64,000 nt of DNA, from positions 2,485,501-2,549,500 of the forward strand of contig JACGCM010001011.1 in the NCBI GenBank assembly GCA_014058105.1, written 5' to 3'. This document shows positions 1-11,900 of the stretch, piece by piece. The notes below the pieces were generated by a model. That model searched no databases. It had not been told where the DNA came from and was given only the letters and a program-made list of their open reading frames with translations. Origin of the DNA: Kingdonia uniflora (Eukaryota > Streptophyta > Magnoliopsida > Ranunculales > Circaeasteraceae). The position numbers and the translations under genes were made by a program. Position 1 is the stretch's first letter; every line of letters starts with the position of its first letter.

Positions 1-1312
1 GCCCTAGGAATTTCACCTCCAACTGCCAAAATTCAAACTTCTCAAACTTTGCGAATAATACATTCTCCAGCAAGGTCTGTAGTGCAATCCTCAAATGTTC
101 CTCGTGCTCTGCCTCGGTCTTCGAATAGATCAATATGTCATCGACAAACACATTGACAAACCGGTCAAGAAAAGGGTAGAAAACACGCTTCATCAAATCC
201 ATAAAAGCTGCGGGCGCATTCATCAAACCAAACGGCATAACCAGAAACTCATAGTGTCCGTAACGAGTCTGAAAGGCTGCCTTCGAAACATCAGCTACCC
301 TGATCCTCAGCTGGTGGTAACCCCATCTGAGATCAATCTTCAAAATGAACTGCGCTCCTCGAATTTGGTCAAACAAGTCCTCGATCCTCGGCAACGGATA
401 TCTGTTCTTGATCGTGACTTTGTTTAACTCGCGGTAGTCAATACACAAACGCATCAAACCGTCTTTCTTCTTTGCGAACAAAACTGGAGCTCCCCACGGC
501 GAAGTACTCGGCCGAATGAATCCCTGATACATCAACTTAGAAATCTGATCCTTCAATTCCTTCAGCTCAACAGGTGCCATGCGGTACGGTACCTTTGAAA
601 TCGGTGTTGTACCAGGAACAAGATCTATGCCAAATTCAATCGCTCTCGTCGGCGGTAAACTGGGAATCTGCTGGAAAATGTCAGAATAGTCGCAAACGAC
701 CGAAATTGAGCTAACTTCCACGCTCGAGGACTCTAACTCCAAGAAAGCTAATAAGCCATCCCCTGACTGTGCATGTTTCGATCTAGAGAACACGAATCGC
801 CTTTCTCTGGGAATACGAAAGGTAGCCGTCTTCTCAAAGCAGTCTAAAGTGACCCGGTGCGTCGACAACCAATCCATGCCTAGGATGATGTCAAACTCAT
901 GCATCGGCAAAACTAATAGATCTACTGATAGGACTCGACCACAAATAACTATCGGATAATCTCTACATATACGTGTGATAGACACCGAAGAATCTAGAGG
1001 AGTACCCACAGAAATCTCATCAATCAATAAGGAAGGCTCAAAGCCAATAATGCAGTGAAATGCAGATGCTATGAATGAATGCGATGCACCAGAATCGAAA
1101 AGAACACGAGCGGGCAAATAAAAAATATGGATTATACCTTCTACCACAAGTAGAGCGGTCTGAGCATCTCGCCTCCCGACTGCAAACACTCTGCTCTGCC
1201 CACGACCCTGAACCTGGCCCTGCTGCTGTTCCGGATGTTGCGGTCTCTGAATACCTTGAGGTCCTAAAGCTAACTGTCTGCCCTGAGGACCCTGGAACGG
1301 TCTCTGCGGAAA
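1..1312 (-). CDS. pol fragment: aspartic protease and reverse transcriptase (Tekay-like), cut by window edge
   Basis: An uninterrupted frame of about 437 codons runs from just after a double stop (TAA TAG at 1313-1318) to base 1. The protease active site DSGASHSF has its Asp codon at 1094-1096. RT follows, with [20 protein letters not shown], the substrate-binding region, and the catalytic box FVDD at 137-148, intact. The protein would copy retrotransposon RNA into cDNA inside cytoplasmic particles. It is fused in frame to gag, so the normal product would be a gag-pol polyprotein; upstream stops now prevent that. No start codon is assigned because the frame continues from gag. Confidence 0.85.
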
Positions 1313-1318
1313 CTATTA

Positions 1319-2502
1319 AATCTGCTGAGGAGGTCGCGGCTGATATCCCACGGGACTCTGAAACTGTCTCGCTGGCTGTGGAAATCTGATTGGTTTAAGA
1401 CAATGCTGTTTGACGTTCCCCGTCTCCCCGCAGTTCCAACACTAACGTTAAACAGGTTGTGCTCTCTCAAAATACTGTCCCCCCGTAGCTCTAACTGACG
1501 TACCATCAAACCTCTGTCTCTTTGAACTCATGTTATCGTACTGTGTCTGTACCGCCTTACCCTTATTGGCTCTTTGGTCATGTTTCTGCTGGCTCCTCAA
1601 GTCCTTTGACTTGCGATCCTCGACGTCATTTTTTTCTAAAGCCAAAGCTTTAGACAAAACCTCTCTGTAAGTGCTAACACCAGAAGAGATCAAAAATCTC
1701 CTGAAGAATGGGCGAAGACCTTTTAAAAACTTTATCTTCTTCTGCTCCTCATCCTGAATGATGAGCGATGCATAACGAGCAAGCTCGTTGAAACGCTGGT
1801 CTTTTCTGGCAACGCTCATATCACCCTGCTCAAGTGCATAGAACTTTGAAATGCAGGCGTCCCTGTAGCTCTGCGGAAAATACTGCCCAAAGAATAGGTC
1901 CTGGAAAACTGCCCAAGGTATAGGAGTCTCCACCACCGTCTTCTTGGTTGTATCCCACCAATGATCTGCTTCTCTGTGTAGTACGTATGCTGCAAGTGTT
2001 ACCCACTGATCGTCGGGACACTTCATCGCGTTTAAAGTCTTCTCAATAGACTTGAACCATGCCACGGCCTCAGAAGGAATCAATGTGCCAAAAAATGTCG
2101 GATGTTTGTACCTCTGGAGCTGCTCCAAGTAACTGTGCTCTCTAGGTACCTGGCTCCTTGTCTACTAAAATAAAGCGGCAAAACTCTCTATAAACTGTCT
2201 CATCTCTGCGGAAGCACCCGAAGCGGCTACCGCTGGTAAGATGTCTAGCTGCTCTAGAATCACTGGAGTAAGTGGGGTACCCTGATGAATTGGAACCCCT
2301 GGTGCTACTCCCAAACCAACCCCAGCCTCAGAAACTATTAGCTCTGCCTGAGGGATTGCAACAGACTCCGTACTCTCCTGACTAACCACTGGGTCATTGG
2401 CCATTGAACCACTAGGTCATTGGCCATTGAACCACTGCGCAAACCACAAAGAATACCCCCACGAGTCCTAATACGACCTCTGCCTCTGCCACCTCTAGCC
2501 AT
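1319..2502 (-). pseudogene. gag polyprotein of the Tekay-like element, broken
   Basis: The start is the ATG at 2502, opening an Arg/Gly-rich N-terminus (MARGGRGRGR) typical of this lineage. A 23-bp tandem duplication (2392-2437) then shifts the frame. The retrotransposon gag domain follows (about 2130-1700), with FFGTLIPSEAVAWFKSIE and a DACISKFYALEQGDMSV block. A zinc knuckle near 1430-1390 reads CWNCGETGNVKQHC, in which Asn stands where CX2CX4HX4C needs His. In-frame stops occur at about 2162-2164, twice just before the knuckle, and at 1313-1318. Gag would form the particle and bind RNA; this copy cannot make it whole. Confidence 0.8.
2392..2437. repeat. 23-bp tandem duplication inside gag
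   Basis: Two adjacent copies of a 23-bp unit (2392-2414 and 2415-2437) differ only at the last base compared. Since 23 is not a multiple of three, the duplication throws the gag N-terminus out of frame with the gag domain. Confidence 0.85.
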
Positions 2503-2663
2503 CTGTACGAACAAAGAAACACAACTCAGGAACGGATAAGAAAGGATTAGGAACGAAATGGAATACAATAAAATATGGAGATCCAAAAAGAATCGATCCT
2601 AACTTCGTCTAAGGAATAACTCGTCATATGATTTGAAATAACAGAGATAAGGATTAACCTTAC

Positions 2664-2675
2664 GCTCTAATACCA
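2664..2675 (-). other. primer binding site, tRNA-iMet type
   Basis: On the minus strand TGGTATTAGAGC matches the usual plant initiator-Met PBS TGGTATCAGAGC at 11 of 12 bases. It lies 4 bp inside the end of the LTR, the expected spacing. It also fixes the minus-strand orientation of the element. Confidence 0.85.
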
Positions 2676-2679
2676 AGTC

Positions 2680-5223
2680 TGTCATGCTCTAAAATCTGGT
2701 AATCGGTAGCTTGACCAACTACTAGATCCAAAGCTGTGCAGGTCAGGGAATCCACAGAATCTACCCCACAAATAGCCAAGCCGTAGACAAATTCTGGCTC
2801 GGCTATTCACATATAGCAATAATGATCAGAGTAAAGAAAGAATAATAATAACATAGCGGAAGAGAAAGACATATATACATATCTGACTGAAATATATGCA
2901 ATGTCTAGAATAAAGTACAGCGACATATGCTGAGATCACATACAAAAAAGTCTAAACTAAAGAAGATCTGAAGCGGCAAAAATAGGCTCCAATCTGGCCG
3001 AACCTCGCAGCAATCCAAGCTACTTAACCTCTAAAATGGTTAAAATTACGAGAGTGAGCAAACCACGGATCACTAAAACCCAACAAAGCTAAATAACCTA
3101 CTAATAAGATAAGTGCTGAAATGAGAGAGAAGTGAATGGGATAGAGTAATAGATAAGGAGATATAGAATAATAACTAGGTAACTGTAATCTAGGTAAAGA
3201 GTTATAAGACAAGAGAAATTGAGATAAAAGTTAGAGAAAAGAAAAGCGATAAGGAAAAGATCAGTGGAATATATGTCTAAAGTGATGATGATATGATATG
3301 CAAGGATGAGCAGAGATATTCCCATAAATATCCCCTAATGCAGAATGATTCAATGATTTAAATGTGTTATAATCCTATTAATATTGGTTGAAAAACCGCT
3401 AACATGTTTACTTAAAGAGATTTGCTAAGGGGATACACAGGCGCGATTTCTTGTCTAGCTCGACCAAGCTAAGGATATTATCTCACTTGATCAGAGTGTT
3501 CCAGGCTTTGCGACCCACGGAGTCTATCCTCCAAACTCTATTTAGTATTCCAAGGAATTACAACCTCAACGAGGACTAAGATCGCACCATTCCGACTCTG
3601 TCTCATACCATCCCACACCCCCCGATGAGTGAATAAGTATAATAGTGCCAGTGCAATTTTAACCCGATTATGGACATCGTAGAACCTTTCGAGGGTTAAC
3701 CGATGCGGAGTTCTTTTGTGTATCCAATCTTAATAAGTTAAAAGGTTTTAAAAGATTTTAAAAGGTGCGACAGATCCCGAAGATCAAAATATAACTGGCG
3801 TTAACCCGGCAACAATCATAGGAGAACCACCTGCCTCAAAGTAAGGCAATAATCCTAATCACAGATGAACTATGACTTTACCGTCATAACATCCAAAACT
3901 CATCAGTCTCTCAAGACTGGAACCCAGTGTACAAACAAACCATCAAAATAATGCACAAACATTTTCTAATCAAGCTCAACGGCCAACACAAACAAAAACC
4001 CAAGTCACAAAAATTACTAACGGTTTAATAACTATACAGGAGAATATATATATAGGTTATACTATAGTTAATTCACATACCCTCTCTAACATAGAGTAAT
4101 CACTCTAAAACAATACTAATCAACTAGTAGAAGGAATTTAGGAATAAAGGAGACTCGCTTGATAATAATGCATGAATTCCGCGGTAACCAAAACGGAATC
4201 TGAACCCAGAATCACGATGAGGTAAACGGAACACTGAGCGAGCTACTAGAACCAAAAACAACAACAAGCAAACAATCAATTTAAGAAATCAAATAATAAA
4301 CTAACCCTAGAAATCACCCCACGCCAAATCAAGTGAAAAGAACGAAATGGAATCGAGAATTACTTACCAAGGATAGGAGATAAGGTTGCGATGAAGCTCG
4401 GCGAAGAATCCGCGATCGAAGGGGGAATTGGATCAAGAGTTTGGAGGAGAGGGGAGGATCGAGTTTAGGGGAGGATTTGGGTTGATTTTGGGAGAGGAGA
4501 GAGAGAAAAAAAAAAAAGGTCTAAAAACAACCCAAACCTCGGTTAAGCAAAAAAAAAAAGAAAAAACTATTTTTACTATTCATCAAAAAAATATTCGAAT
4601 ATTTTCAAAAATATTTGAATATTTTTTTCCTGGGGCAAAAAATTAGTGCAAACTTAAAAAATATTCGAACAGAGGGAATCTGTTCTGACAGAAAACCCCG
4701 AAAACCTAACGGCTAACCCTGGACACCCCGGAATCAAGCCAAACCACCAACACCACCACACAAACACTACTACAAACCCAAAAAAAGTTTCTCAAGGTGA
4801 AAACACCACCCCCACCGCCTCACGGCCACCAAAACGTCTAAACTCCCAAAAAAGGAATTTTTCCTCGGGAGACTCCGGAAACCTACCAGCCACTCCAACG
4901 GCTCACCGTAACCACCCCAAACTACACACATAACAAACAAATATCACTACCAACCCATCTAGGGGTTCCCAAGGCCACAACGCCGCCTCCTCCTCCGAAT
5001 AACCTCCGAACCGCTAAAATTACAAAAAAAAATCTAATAAACTAAAACACCGAAAGGAATAAATGGATGCATAATGGATGAATAATGGATGAAAGAGTAT
5101 ATGCGTAATATGAATGCGGAACTTAACGTGAAGGAAAGATATGCCGATGAGATAAAGAATAGGAATATTACGGAAAAGGAATATAAGCGAATAAAAGGAA
5201 TAACAAAAATACGGGTCATTACA
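2680..5223 (-). repeat. 5' LTR of the Tekay-like element
   Basis: About 2,544 bp bounded by TG...CA. Read on the minus strand it begins TGTAATGACCCG and ends CATGACA, next to the PBS. It holds no coding potential; small frames at 3024-3325 and 4428-4646 are low-complexity. A poly-A and AT-rich stretch lies at 4500-4640. The partner LTR lies outside the window, so LTR identity and the target duplication (TCGAA at 5224-5228 would be the right copy) cannot be tested here. Confidence 0.8.
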
Positions 5224-5636
5224 TCGAAGCTCAATGACTCTCAAGTCACTGAACTTCTAAGAGACGCTTCAACAGGAAAAAGATAACAACAAATTACAAG
5301 AACACTCACACGTTCGGCAAGATCTCTGGACGCCCATCCAAGCTTTAAATCTTCATCACCAGCACCGATAGTTACCCCTTCACCCCCCAACAGATACAAT
5401 ACATTACTTTCACAATCGCATGATGATACCCACTATTTCCAACAGACACATCTCGTCTCTGTTTGATTTTTGATCCCACCCCAATGCTCTGATCCGATCA
5501 CATAACATTTTCTCCTCTCTCGGTCTGCGTCAGATTTTATTAGAACGCTTACCGTCTTCAGCCCCAGAACGCATCATCCACCATATTTGGAGCGGCATCA
5601 CTCAACAAAACACCACCATCCCACCTTCCATAACTT

Positions 5637-5646
5637 CTAATTTATA
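5637..5646 (-). promoter_or_regulatory. antisense TATA box, family-X element A
   Basis: TATAAATTAG on the minus strand, about 180 bp inside the polypurine tract and directed away from the LTR. Elements CD (28871) and E (15657) have TATA-like boxes in the same place and direction, which is the main reason to call it. Confidence 0.5.
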
Positions 5647-5820
5647 CCTGACTTCCTCCCCCTACATTTAATTTACAACATTAATTACGCCTCGAAACCA
5701 ACCTGACCAGATACGGTTCACCTTAACCTCGGTAATGACATATGCTGACTTCTGAAAATATTCGGGAGCCTCTTCCGCTTCCAGTTTTTTTTCTCGACAC
5801 AACTACAAGTACTTCTGTCG

Positions 5821-5829
5821 AGAATGGGG
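5821..5829 (+). other. polypurine tract (family X)
   Basis: AGAATGGGG directly precedes LTR A; the same nine bases precede LTR C on the minus strand at 28688-28696. This shows that LTR A is a 3' LTR of a plus-oriented element. Confidence 0.8.
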
Positions 5830-6302
5830 CGATTGTAGTATCATATTCTTCTGATTCGACAAGAATAAGCCAACACTCTATAGTCGAAGACAGCTCTACA
5901 TTCTAGAAGATTCCGTAAGTCCTCGACTTACTAAAAGTAACCGTTGAAGCCTGGTCAAGAAGGAACTGTTTAAGATTCGCAAAGTTCGCCCACTACCCCT
6001 GGAATAGGAGACTTTTTCTTTCTTTTTGTAAACTGCCTGTATATACTATAAATACAGGCAGAGAATATGTTCTAAAAGACTGTAGGTCTTACATTTCTCA
6101 ATCCTAAACATTAGCAACACTCTGAAAACTTGTAATAACTAACATCCACTAGATTTTACATCAAATCCTCCTCGAGGTCGTGGTTTTTTTCAGTTTCTGC
6201 TGAGTTTTCCACGTAAAATCTTGGTTGTTTAGCTCTTTATTACGCAAACCTTACGAACAAGTATTGGCAAAGGTTTTCCTCCCGGAAAAACACGCCAGTA
6301 CA
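5830..6302 (+). repeat. LTR A, 3' LTR of a family-X Tat element
   Basis: About 473 bp, starting CGATTGTAGTA (TG mutated to CG) and ending GCCAGTACA. It matches LTR B (18762-19226) and the reverse complements of LTR C (28209-28687) and LTR D (40273-40755) along most of its length. Landmarks are TTCGCCCACTACCCC, a TATA box TATAAATA at 6047-6054, and CCTCGAGGTCGTGG. No primer binding site follows it, as expected for a 3' LTR. Confidence 0.85.
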
Positions 6303-7103
6303 AGTCCAACCAATGGAAAATTGGGATAGAAATCTAGCAAAGAAGAATCATCTGAAACGAGTCCAAGTGAGCATAAAATAATTGTCCCCAATCACTTATC
6401 CTTCTCTAGTTATGTAACTCAATTGGCTTTCCTCTCACCGAAAACCAGAAGTATCTCTCGTTCACCAATCACCGGTCATTCAAGAAAGAATTGTTTTCTT
6501 CTTATTTTTGGATGCTAAAGATGTGAAAACTGCTGAAATTAAATCTACTATGAAAGAATTTAATGTTCAAAACACAAAAATCATATATTGTGGAAAATCG
6601 TCGTACCAGATATAAAGACAAACAAATATTCTGATTTCTGAATCCAGTTTAAGATACACAATAAAATAGAAAAACAACAATGCAAATATTTGTTTATAAT
6701 GTTCATGAGTCCAGATTTTTGACTCCCGGAGCAGCTGAGCCCTAAACTCCCTTAGAAAAATTAAGCATACAACTGGACTCCAATAACTTCAAAAGAATCG
6801 GATTATTTATAGGTTAAAATTACCCCTCTTCTATCTACTTTATCTCCCCTCTCCTCTCGTAAGCCTTACGTCTCTCTCATGGCCTTTCTCTTCTCTGAGT
6901 TCTTGTACACCTACGCTACATCTGACCTATTTGTTTTAAGTGGGTCATTTTTCTTCAACCCCTTCCCTTGAATGTGATTAAACTAAGATTATTATTGCTT
7001 ACTTACAACCAAAAAATCAAGTGATTTTAGATGTTGCTTATAACCACAAGAACAATCAAGTGATTTCCAAACCTCTCTTTCATTCTGATAAAAAACAGCA
7101 TTT
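6303..7103. other. unassigned sequence between LTR A and the LINE
   Basis: No gene, RNA or element is recognised in about 800 bp. A short open stretch near 6470-6600 on the plus strand matches nothing I know. The LINE was inserted at 7103/7121, so this stretch was once continuous with 13112 onward. Confidence 0.5.
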
Positions 7104-7120
7104 AAGTGAATCTCCCAGCA
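7104..7120. repeat. left target-site duplication of the LINE
   Basis: AAGTGAATCTCCCAGCA here is repeated exactly at 13095-13111, just past the LINE poly-A tail. The leading AA may belong to the tail on the right side, giving 15-17 bp. Confidence 0.9.
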
Positions 7121-7192
7121 GCGTTGCCTTCATTAATGATTAAGTAAAAGAACAAACCTTGTAAGCCGCCTCAATCCTCAATCTCGTTATGT

Positions 7193-7217
7193 AACCCTAA
7201 CCCTAACCCTAACCTTA
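7193..7217. repeat. telomere-like CCCTAA repeats in the LINE 5' region
   Basis: Three to four tandem CCCTAA hexamers, with two more at 7249-7262. They sit inside the LINE 5' untranslated region, about 190 bp before the ORF1 start, rather than at a chromosome end. The stretch 7121-7402 has no other recognisable feature. Confidence 0.7.
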
Positions 7218-7402
7218 GCCTCCAAGATGTGAGTCATCTCTCATCTTGTAACCCTAACCCTAGCCTTTCCTTGCTAGGGTTGCCTTTCCTTTCTCTTGGT
7301 TTTGAACTATATAATCCCCTCCTTTGTGACTGTTTCACTCTATCTGTGGATCTCGTGCTATCTTATTTTTACCTTATCTCTCCATTTTGCTTCTCCCTTT
7401 CA

Positions 7403-8904
7403 ATGGCTTCGAGCTCCTCTTTGAGCAACCATACAATCCCTCCAACCCTCTCCTCCAATCAGCCCCTCTCCCTGCTGGCTGGCTCTTCCACACCCTCTCT
7501 GTTACCACCTGCACAAGTCGACTCTATTTCGGCTGCCACTGCATAACCCTCCTTCGCAAATGTTGCCTCGAATACGGTAAAACCTGCACTTGAGGAGTTC
7601 AAACCTGACACTCGGATATCGTCGAAAGATGGGATGCCCGTGATATCGTTTTCACCCTCGGATATGACCAAAGAAGCAGCTGCATTTAACACTACAATCA
7701 TTATGACTTTTTCGGCCGGAAAACCTCAATTTGATGTCATTGAGAAGAACATCGTGTCCAATTAGGGTCTTCTCGAAGTTCCTAAGGTTGCAGTGCTAGA
7801 TTTCAAGCACATTATGGTGCGAATGTGGAAAAAGATGTCACAAGAGTGCTCTCTAGAGAGTCGCGACAAATCAAAGGCTTTTTCTTCAAGTTGGCTTGCT
7901 GGACAATCGATTTTGATCCAAAGAAAGACTCGCCGCTTGCTCCGATTTGGGTTCAGTTCCCAAGTCTTAAGCTACATCTTTAAAGCAATGGGATAGTCAA
8001 GGAGATGGCTGGTCTGATTGGCAAATAACTTATCACGGACACTACAACATTAACCCTAAGCAGACCCACTACTGCGAGGGTTTGCGTCGAGATAAATCTT
8101 ACGAAAGACCTACCAACAAAAGTGGGAATTTCTCTCACAAAATCCTCCATCATGGAACAATCAGTGATCTATGAAAGGCTTCCAATGTACTGTATACAAT
8201 GCTGCCTGTAAGGCCACAACAAAGCAATTTGCACCAAGCTCAAGCCGATTGTTCTACTAGACAAGAGAGACAAACTACGAAAGAACAAACCAACCATGGG
8301 AAGAGAAATGCCGGATAAAGATGGAAACAACATGACAAACAAACCAACAGTTAATGACTGAAACAACAAGCAAAATAGCGACGTACCTAAGTTGGGTGCC
8401 ACGGAAAACATCATCGAGCTGCTATCGAGCAAAGAAAAATGGTTGGAAATAAGGTCATCACAATAACATACAATGGCAACAGCGACGAACGACAATACAC
8501 TTGGGATAGAGAAAGTACACCTCCTGGAAACATCGACAAACAACAACACTATGAACAGCCCGAGGGTGATAAACACAGGTGATACAGCAGTAACCAACAA
8601 CAAGAATGTGGATATGGAAATCCTTACATCTGTCGATGAACTCGTAACAACATATGATACTGAGTTAGAACTTACAACAGCTGATTCAGCAACAACCAAA
8701 CTCAAGAATGTGATGGAAAACCATGTATCTGACGGCGAACTTACAGCAGCGCATGGCTCCGAGTTTGAACTTGGCTTTCACTCGGATATGGAAGGGGGAA
8801 CCTACAAGGATTGGACTCCGGTCAAGAAAGTGCAATCAAGGCCACAGCGAATGCCTCTCAGCGTGATCACAAGGAGTAAGAGTGCTCGACAACGTCCAAA
8901 TTAA
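7403..8904 (+). pseudogene. LINE ORF1, nucleic-acid-binding protein, broken
   Basis: The start is ATG 7403 (MASSSSLSNH). In-frame stops fall at 7544-7546 and near 7761. A frameshift near 7835 leads into a DUF4283-type core with WTIDFDPKKDSPLAPIWVQF. A zinc knuckle at 8191-8232 has correctly spaced Cys, Cys, His and Cys but a TAA codon inside it. A polar C-terminal part (8473-8904) ends KSARQRPN and is open for 143 codons. ORF1 would coat LINE RNA. It ends two bases before the ATG of ORF2, the usual tight arrangement. Confidence 0.85.
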
Positions 8905-8906
8905 CT

Positions 8907-11900
8907 ATGGTAGACGGACCGCTGCTCGTTTGGAATTGCAGGGGCATTGGCAACGCCAAGACAATAAATCATCTCAAAAGAATCATACAACAACACAAAA
9001 TTTTGATTGTGGTATTGTTAGAACCTTTTTTAGATGTCTCACATATTGCTAGTATTTGTAGCCGAATAAAGTGCAATTCTTTTTTGTCTAATCAAGATCA
9101 GAATGGTAAAATTTGGATACTCTGGAAACAAGATTATGAGGTGATGCTTATATCTTCTACTAATCAACTTATACACTGCAAGATGGCGCTAAACAACGAC
9201 TGGAGTGCCATAGTGACTATTGTTTATGCTAAATGCACAAGTACTGAACGCCGACCTCTGTGGGATGACCTTTTCTTGCTCGTCCAGAACATTACAACGC
9301 CTTAGTGTGTACTGGGTGATTTTAACACTATTCGATATGAAACTGAGAGACTAGGTGGTCGGAGAACGCACCACAGAGAGGTTACAGAATTTAAAGATAT
9401 GATACAAGCTGTAGGGTTAATGGATACTGGTTTCTTGGGTTCAGGATACATTTGGTGCAACAATCATCAGGGCAGTTCTCAACAGTGGACAAGATTGGAT
9501 AGAACACTCATCAATGCTGCGTTCATGACTGGGTTTCTGGTACACAAGATCAACAACCTCACACGGGTTTGTTCAGATCACTCTCCACTCCTCCTAACAC
9601 TCACGAGCAACGCTTATCAAGGCCCCAGACAATTCAGATTTTTGAAAATGTGGACGACTCACACCACGTTCCTGAAGCTCATTGAAGATACATGGCCATC
9701 GGGGGTGTTTGGAAACTACCTCTCCTCCTTTGCTTACAAACAAAACTGGTCAAGGCGGCCTTGCAAGAGTGGAATAGAACAGTTTTTGGAAATGTTATGC
9801 AGAACATCAAATTGCTTGAAGAAAAAATTACGGCTGGATTTCCAATTACAAGGTGGTTGGGACGAACAGGTTAGTATGAATCTTAGCAACGTGCAAAGAG
9901 AACATGCTGATATGTTACACAAAGAGGAGATCTTTTGGAGGGAACAGTCGCAGGTAAAGTGGATTCAACCAGGAGATGCGAATACACAATTCTTTTACAC
10001 AGTCACTCAAATTAACCGCAAAAAATCTTTTCTCTCAAATTTCATAATGCCAGACGGCACTTACAAGCAAGATATTGGACTAATTCATGAAGCAGCTATC
10101 TCTTACTACAAGGATGTACTAAACGCACCTCCGACCCAATCGAATCCGGAATTACTGAACTGCATCCCAACGATTATCAAAGAAGAAGGGAGCGACTGTA
10201 TTACGACACCACCAACTATGGAGGAGTTAAAAACTAGTGCTTTCAGTATACCTGTTGACAACGCTCCTGGTAGCGACGGTTTTTCAGCCAGTTTCTTTAC
10301 CACATGTTGGGACATCATTAAGGATGACTTACACGGAGCGACAAAAGAATTTTTCAATGGAGCTCCTATTTCCAGATTCTACACTGCCACCTTCCTGACA
10401 CTAATCCCAAAGGTCGAGATGCCTACAACATTGGGAGACTACCGGCCGATCAACTTATGTTCAGTGATCTATAAAATTTTCTTTCAAATCAAGATGATCT
10501 TGGGCAATCAAGGAGCGTATATACAGGGAAAGGACATCAGCGACACTATCACTCTCGCCCAAGAAATGGTGGGGGATTTACATAGAAGGTACGGGCCAAC
10601 AATGTTATGATAAAGGTGGACATGGCCAAGGCGTATGACCGATTGGACTGGAAATTTCTCAGGATGGTTCTTGATAAATTTGGGTTTAACAACTCATGCG
10701 TAAATCTCATTTCTCAATGTGTTGAAACACCCTGGTTTTCGGTGGTGCTACAAGGAGTATTCAAAGGTTTTTTCAAATCTACTAAAGGCCTTCGGCAAGG
10801 GGACCCACTCTCACCTTTGCTTTTCATCATTGTAGAAGAAGTACTCTCCAAAGGATTATTGAAATGCTTTATAGATGGCCAAATTGGGTACTTTAAATCA
10901 GCTCGGGGCTGTCTTCCGATCACACATTTACTGTATGCTGATGAATTTCTCGTGTTCCTAAATGGAAGCCAATCCTCACTTAAGGGGCTACTGAAGTTTA
11001 TGGACAAATATGAAGCATTCTATGGGAAATTAGTTAACATAGAGAAAAGCGGTATCTATGTGCACCACAATACGACTGTCGCTCAGAAACAAATTATTCA
11101 CACCACTAGCGGATTCCAACACAAGCTCTTTCCTATGCAATATCTGGGAGCGCCCATCAGCTATGGTAAAGTTTGACATTATCACTTTGAGAAGATACTC
11201 ACTAAGGTACAACAAAAAATTGAAGGATGGCACGGTAAGCTCCTATCACAAGGCGGAAAACTCATTCTGATAAACCACATTTTAAACTCTATGCCAATAC
11301 ATCTTCTAGCCTATATTACTGTTCCGAAATCAGTCCTTTGAAAATTGGAGAGCATGTTCTCCAACTTCTTCTGGGGAAAATTTGAAGGCAAAAACAAATG
11401 ACATTGGGTCTCATGGAACGACATTTGTCTACCGAAAGAGGAAGGCGGACTCGGCATCTGAAAACTCGACGATATCAAGCATAGTTTACAGCTCAAGAAA
11501 TGTTGGAATGTGCTCCATGCCGATATTTTATGGTCTAGATTTCTGAAAAGCAAGTACACCATCAACAACGACTTCTCTCGGTTTAGATCAAGCACCTCTC
11601 CCTTGTGGACAAGCATTCGAAATCTGTTTGAAACAGTTCACACAAATACTGTGTGGAACCTGGGTTCAGGAAATTGCAACTTCTAGAAGGCCGAATGGAC
11701 AGGGGAGGGCAGCCTCGCCGATGTACTGAACATAGAGTGCAACCAAGATATTATGGTAAAAGAAATAATTATCAATGGAGCAAACTGGAATTGGCAGCGC
11801 CTAAACCATGAACTACGAGCAGACTTGAAGGTCACTCTCGCAAACAAGTTCTTCATCGGTGAGGGCAACGATACACCGCTATGGGGCCCCTCTGAAAGTG

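Larger units (their letters stand above)
1..5223 (-). mobile_element. Tekay-like Ty3/Gypsy chromovirus, 5' part
   Basis: Read on the minus strand the order is LTR, tRNA-iMet-type primer binding site, gag with a zinc knuckle, protease and reverse transcriptase, the last running off the left edge. RT motif wording ([26 protein letters not shown]) and the very long LTR starting TGTAATGACCCG fit the Tekay/Del group of plant chromoviruses; lineage is judged by eye. RNase H, integrase, chromodomain and the 3' LTR lie outside the window. The right end at 5223 interrupts the tail of another retrotransposon (5224-6302), so this element inserted later than that one. Confidence 0.85.
5224..5829 (+). other. 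3' tail of a family-X Tat element with the start of its antisense gene
   Basis: No sense coding is visible. The last 100 bp before the LTR align with the matching stretch of element CD (about 28697-28800, opposite strand), including CTCGACA and the polypurine end AGAATGGGG. This marks it as the region between pol and the 3' LTR. A TATA-like box on the minus strand (5637-5646) followed by ATGGAAGG suggests the first exon of the antisense gene seen in CD and E. The left side is cut by the Tekay-like LTR at 5223. Confidence 0.6.

Noticed and set aside
1075..1389. 104-codon plus-strand frame
   Set aside because: Shadow of the gag-pol junction of the Tekay-like element on the minus strand.
4428..4646. 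72-codon plus-strand frame
   Set aside because: Low-complexity Glu/Lys/Gly run inside the Tekay-like LTR, on the strand opposite to its transcription.
5000..5300. Small frames on both strands at the LTR end
   Set aside because: They overlap each other and cross the LTR border, with no similarity to element proteins.
8169..8705. 178-codon hydrophobic frame on the minus strand
   Set aside because: It lies opposite the LINE ORF1 linker, has no homology visible to me, and its hydrophobic look follows from the Thr/Asn-rich sense codons.
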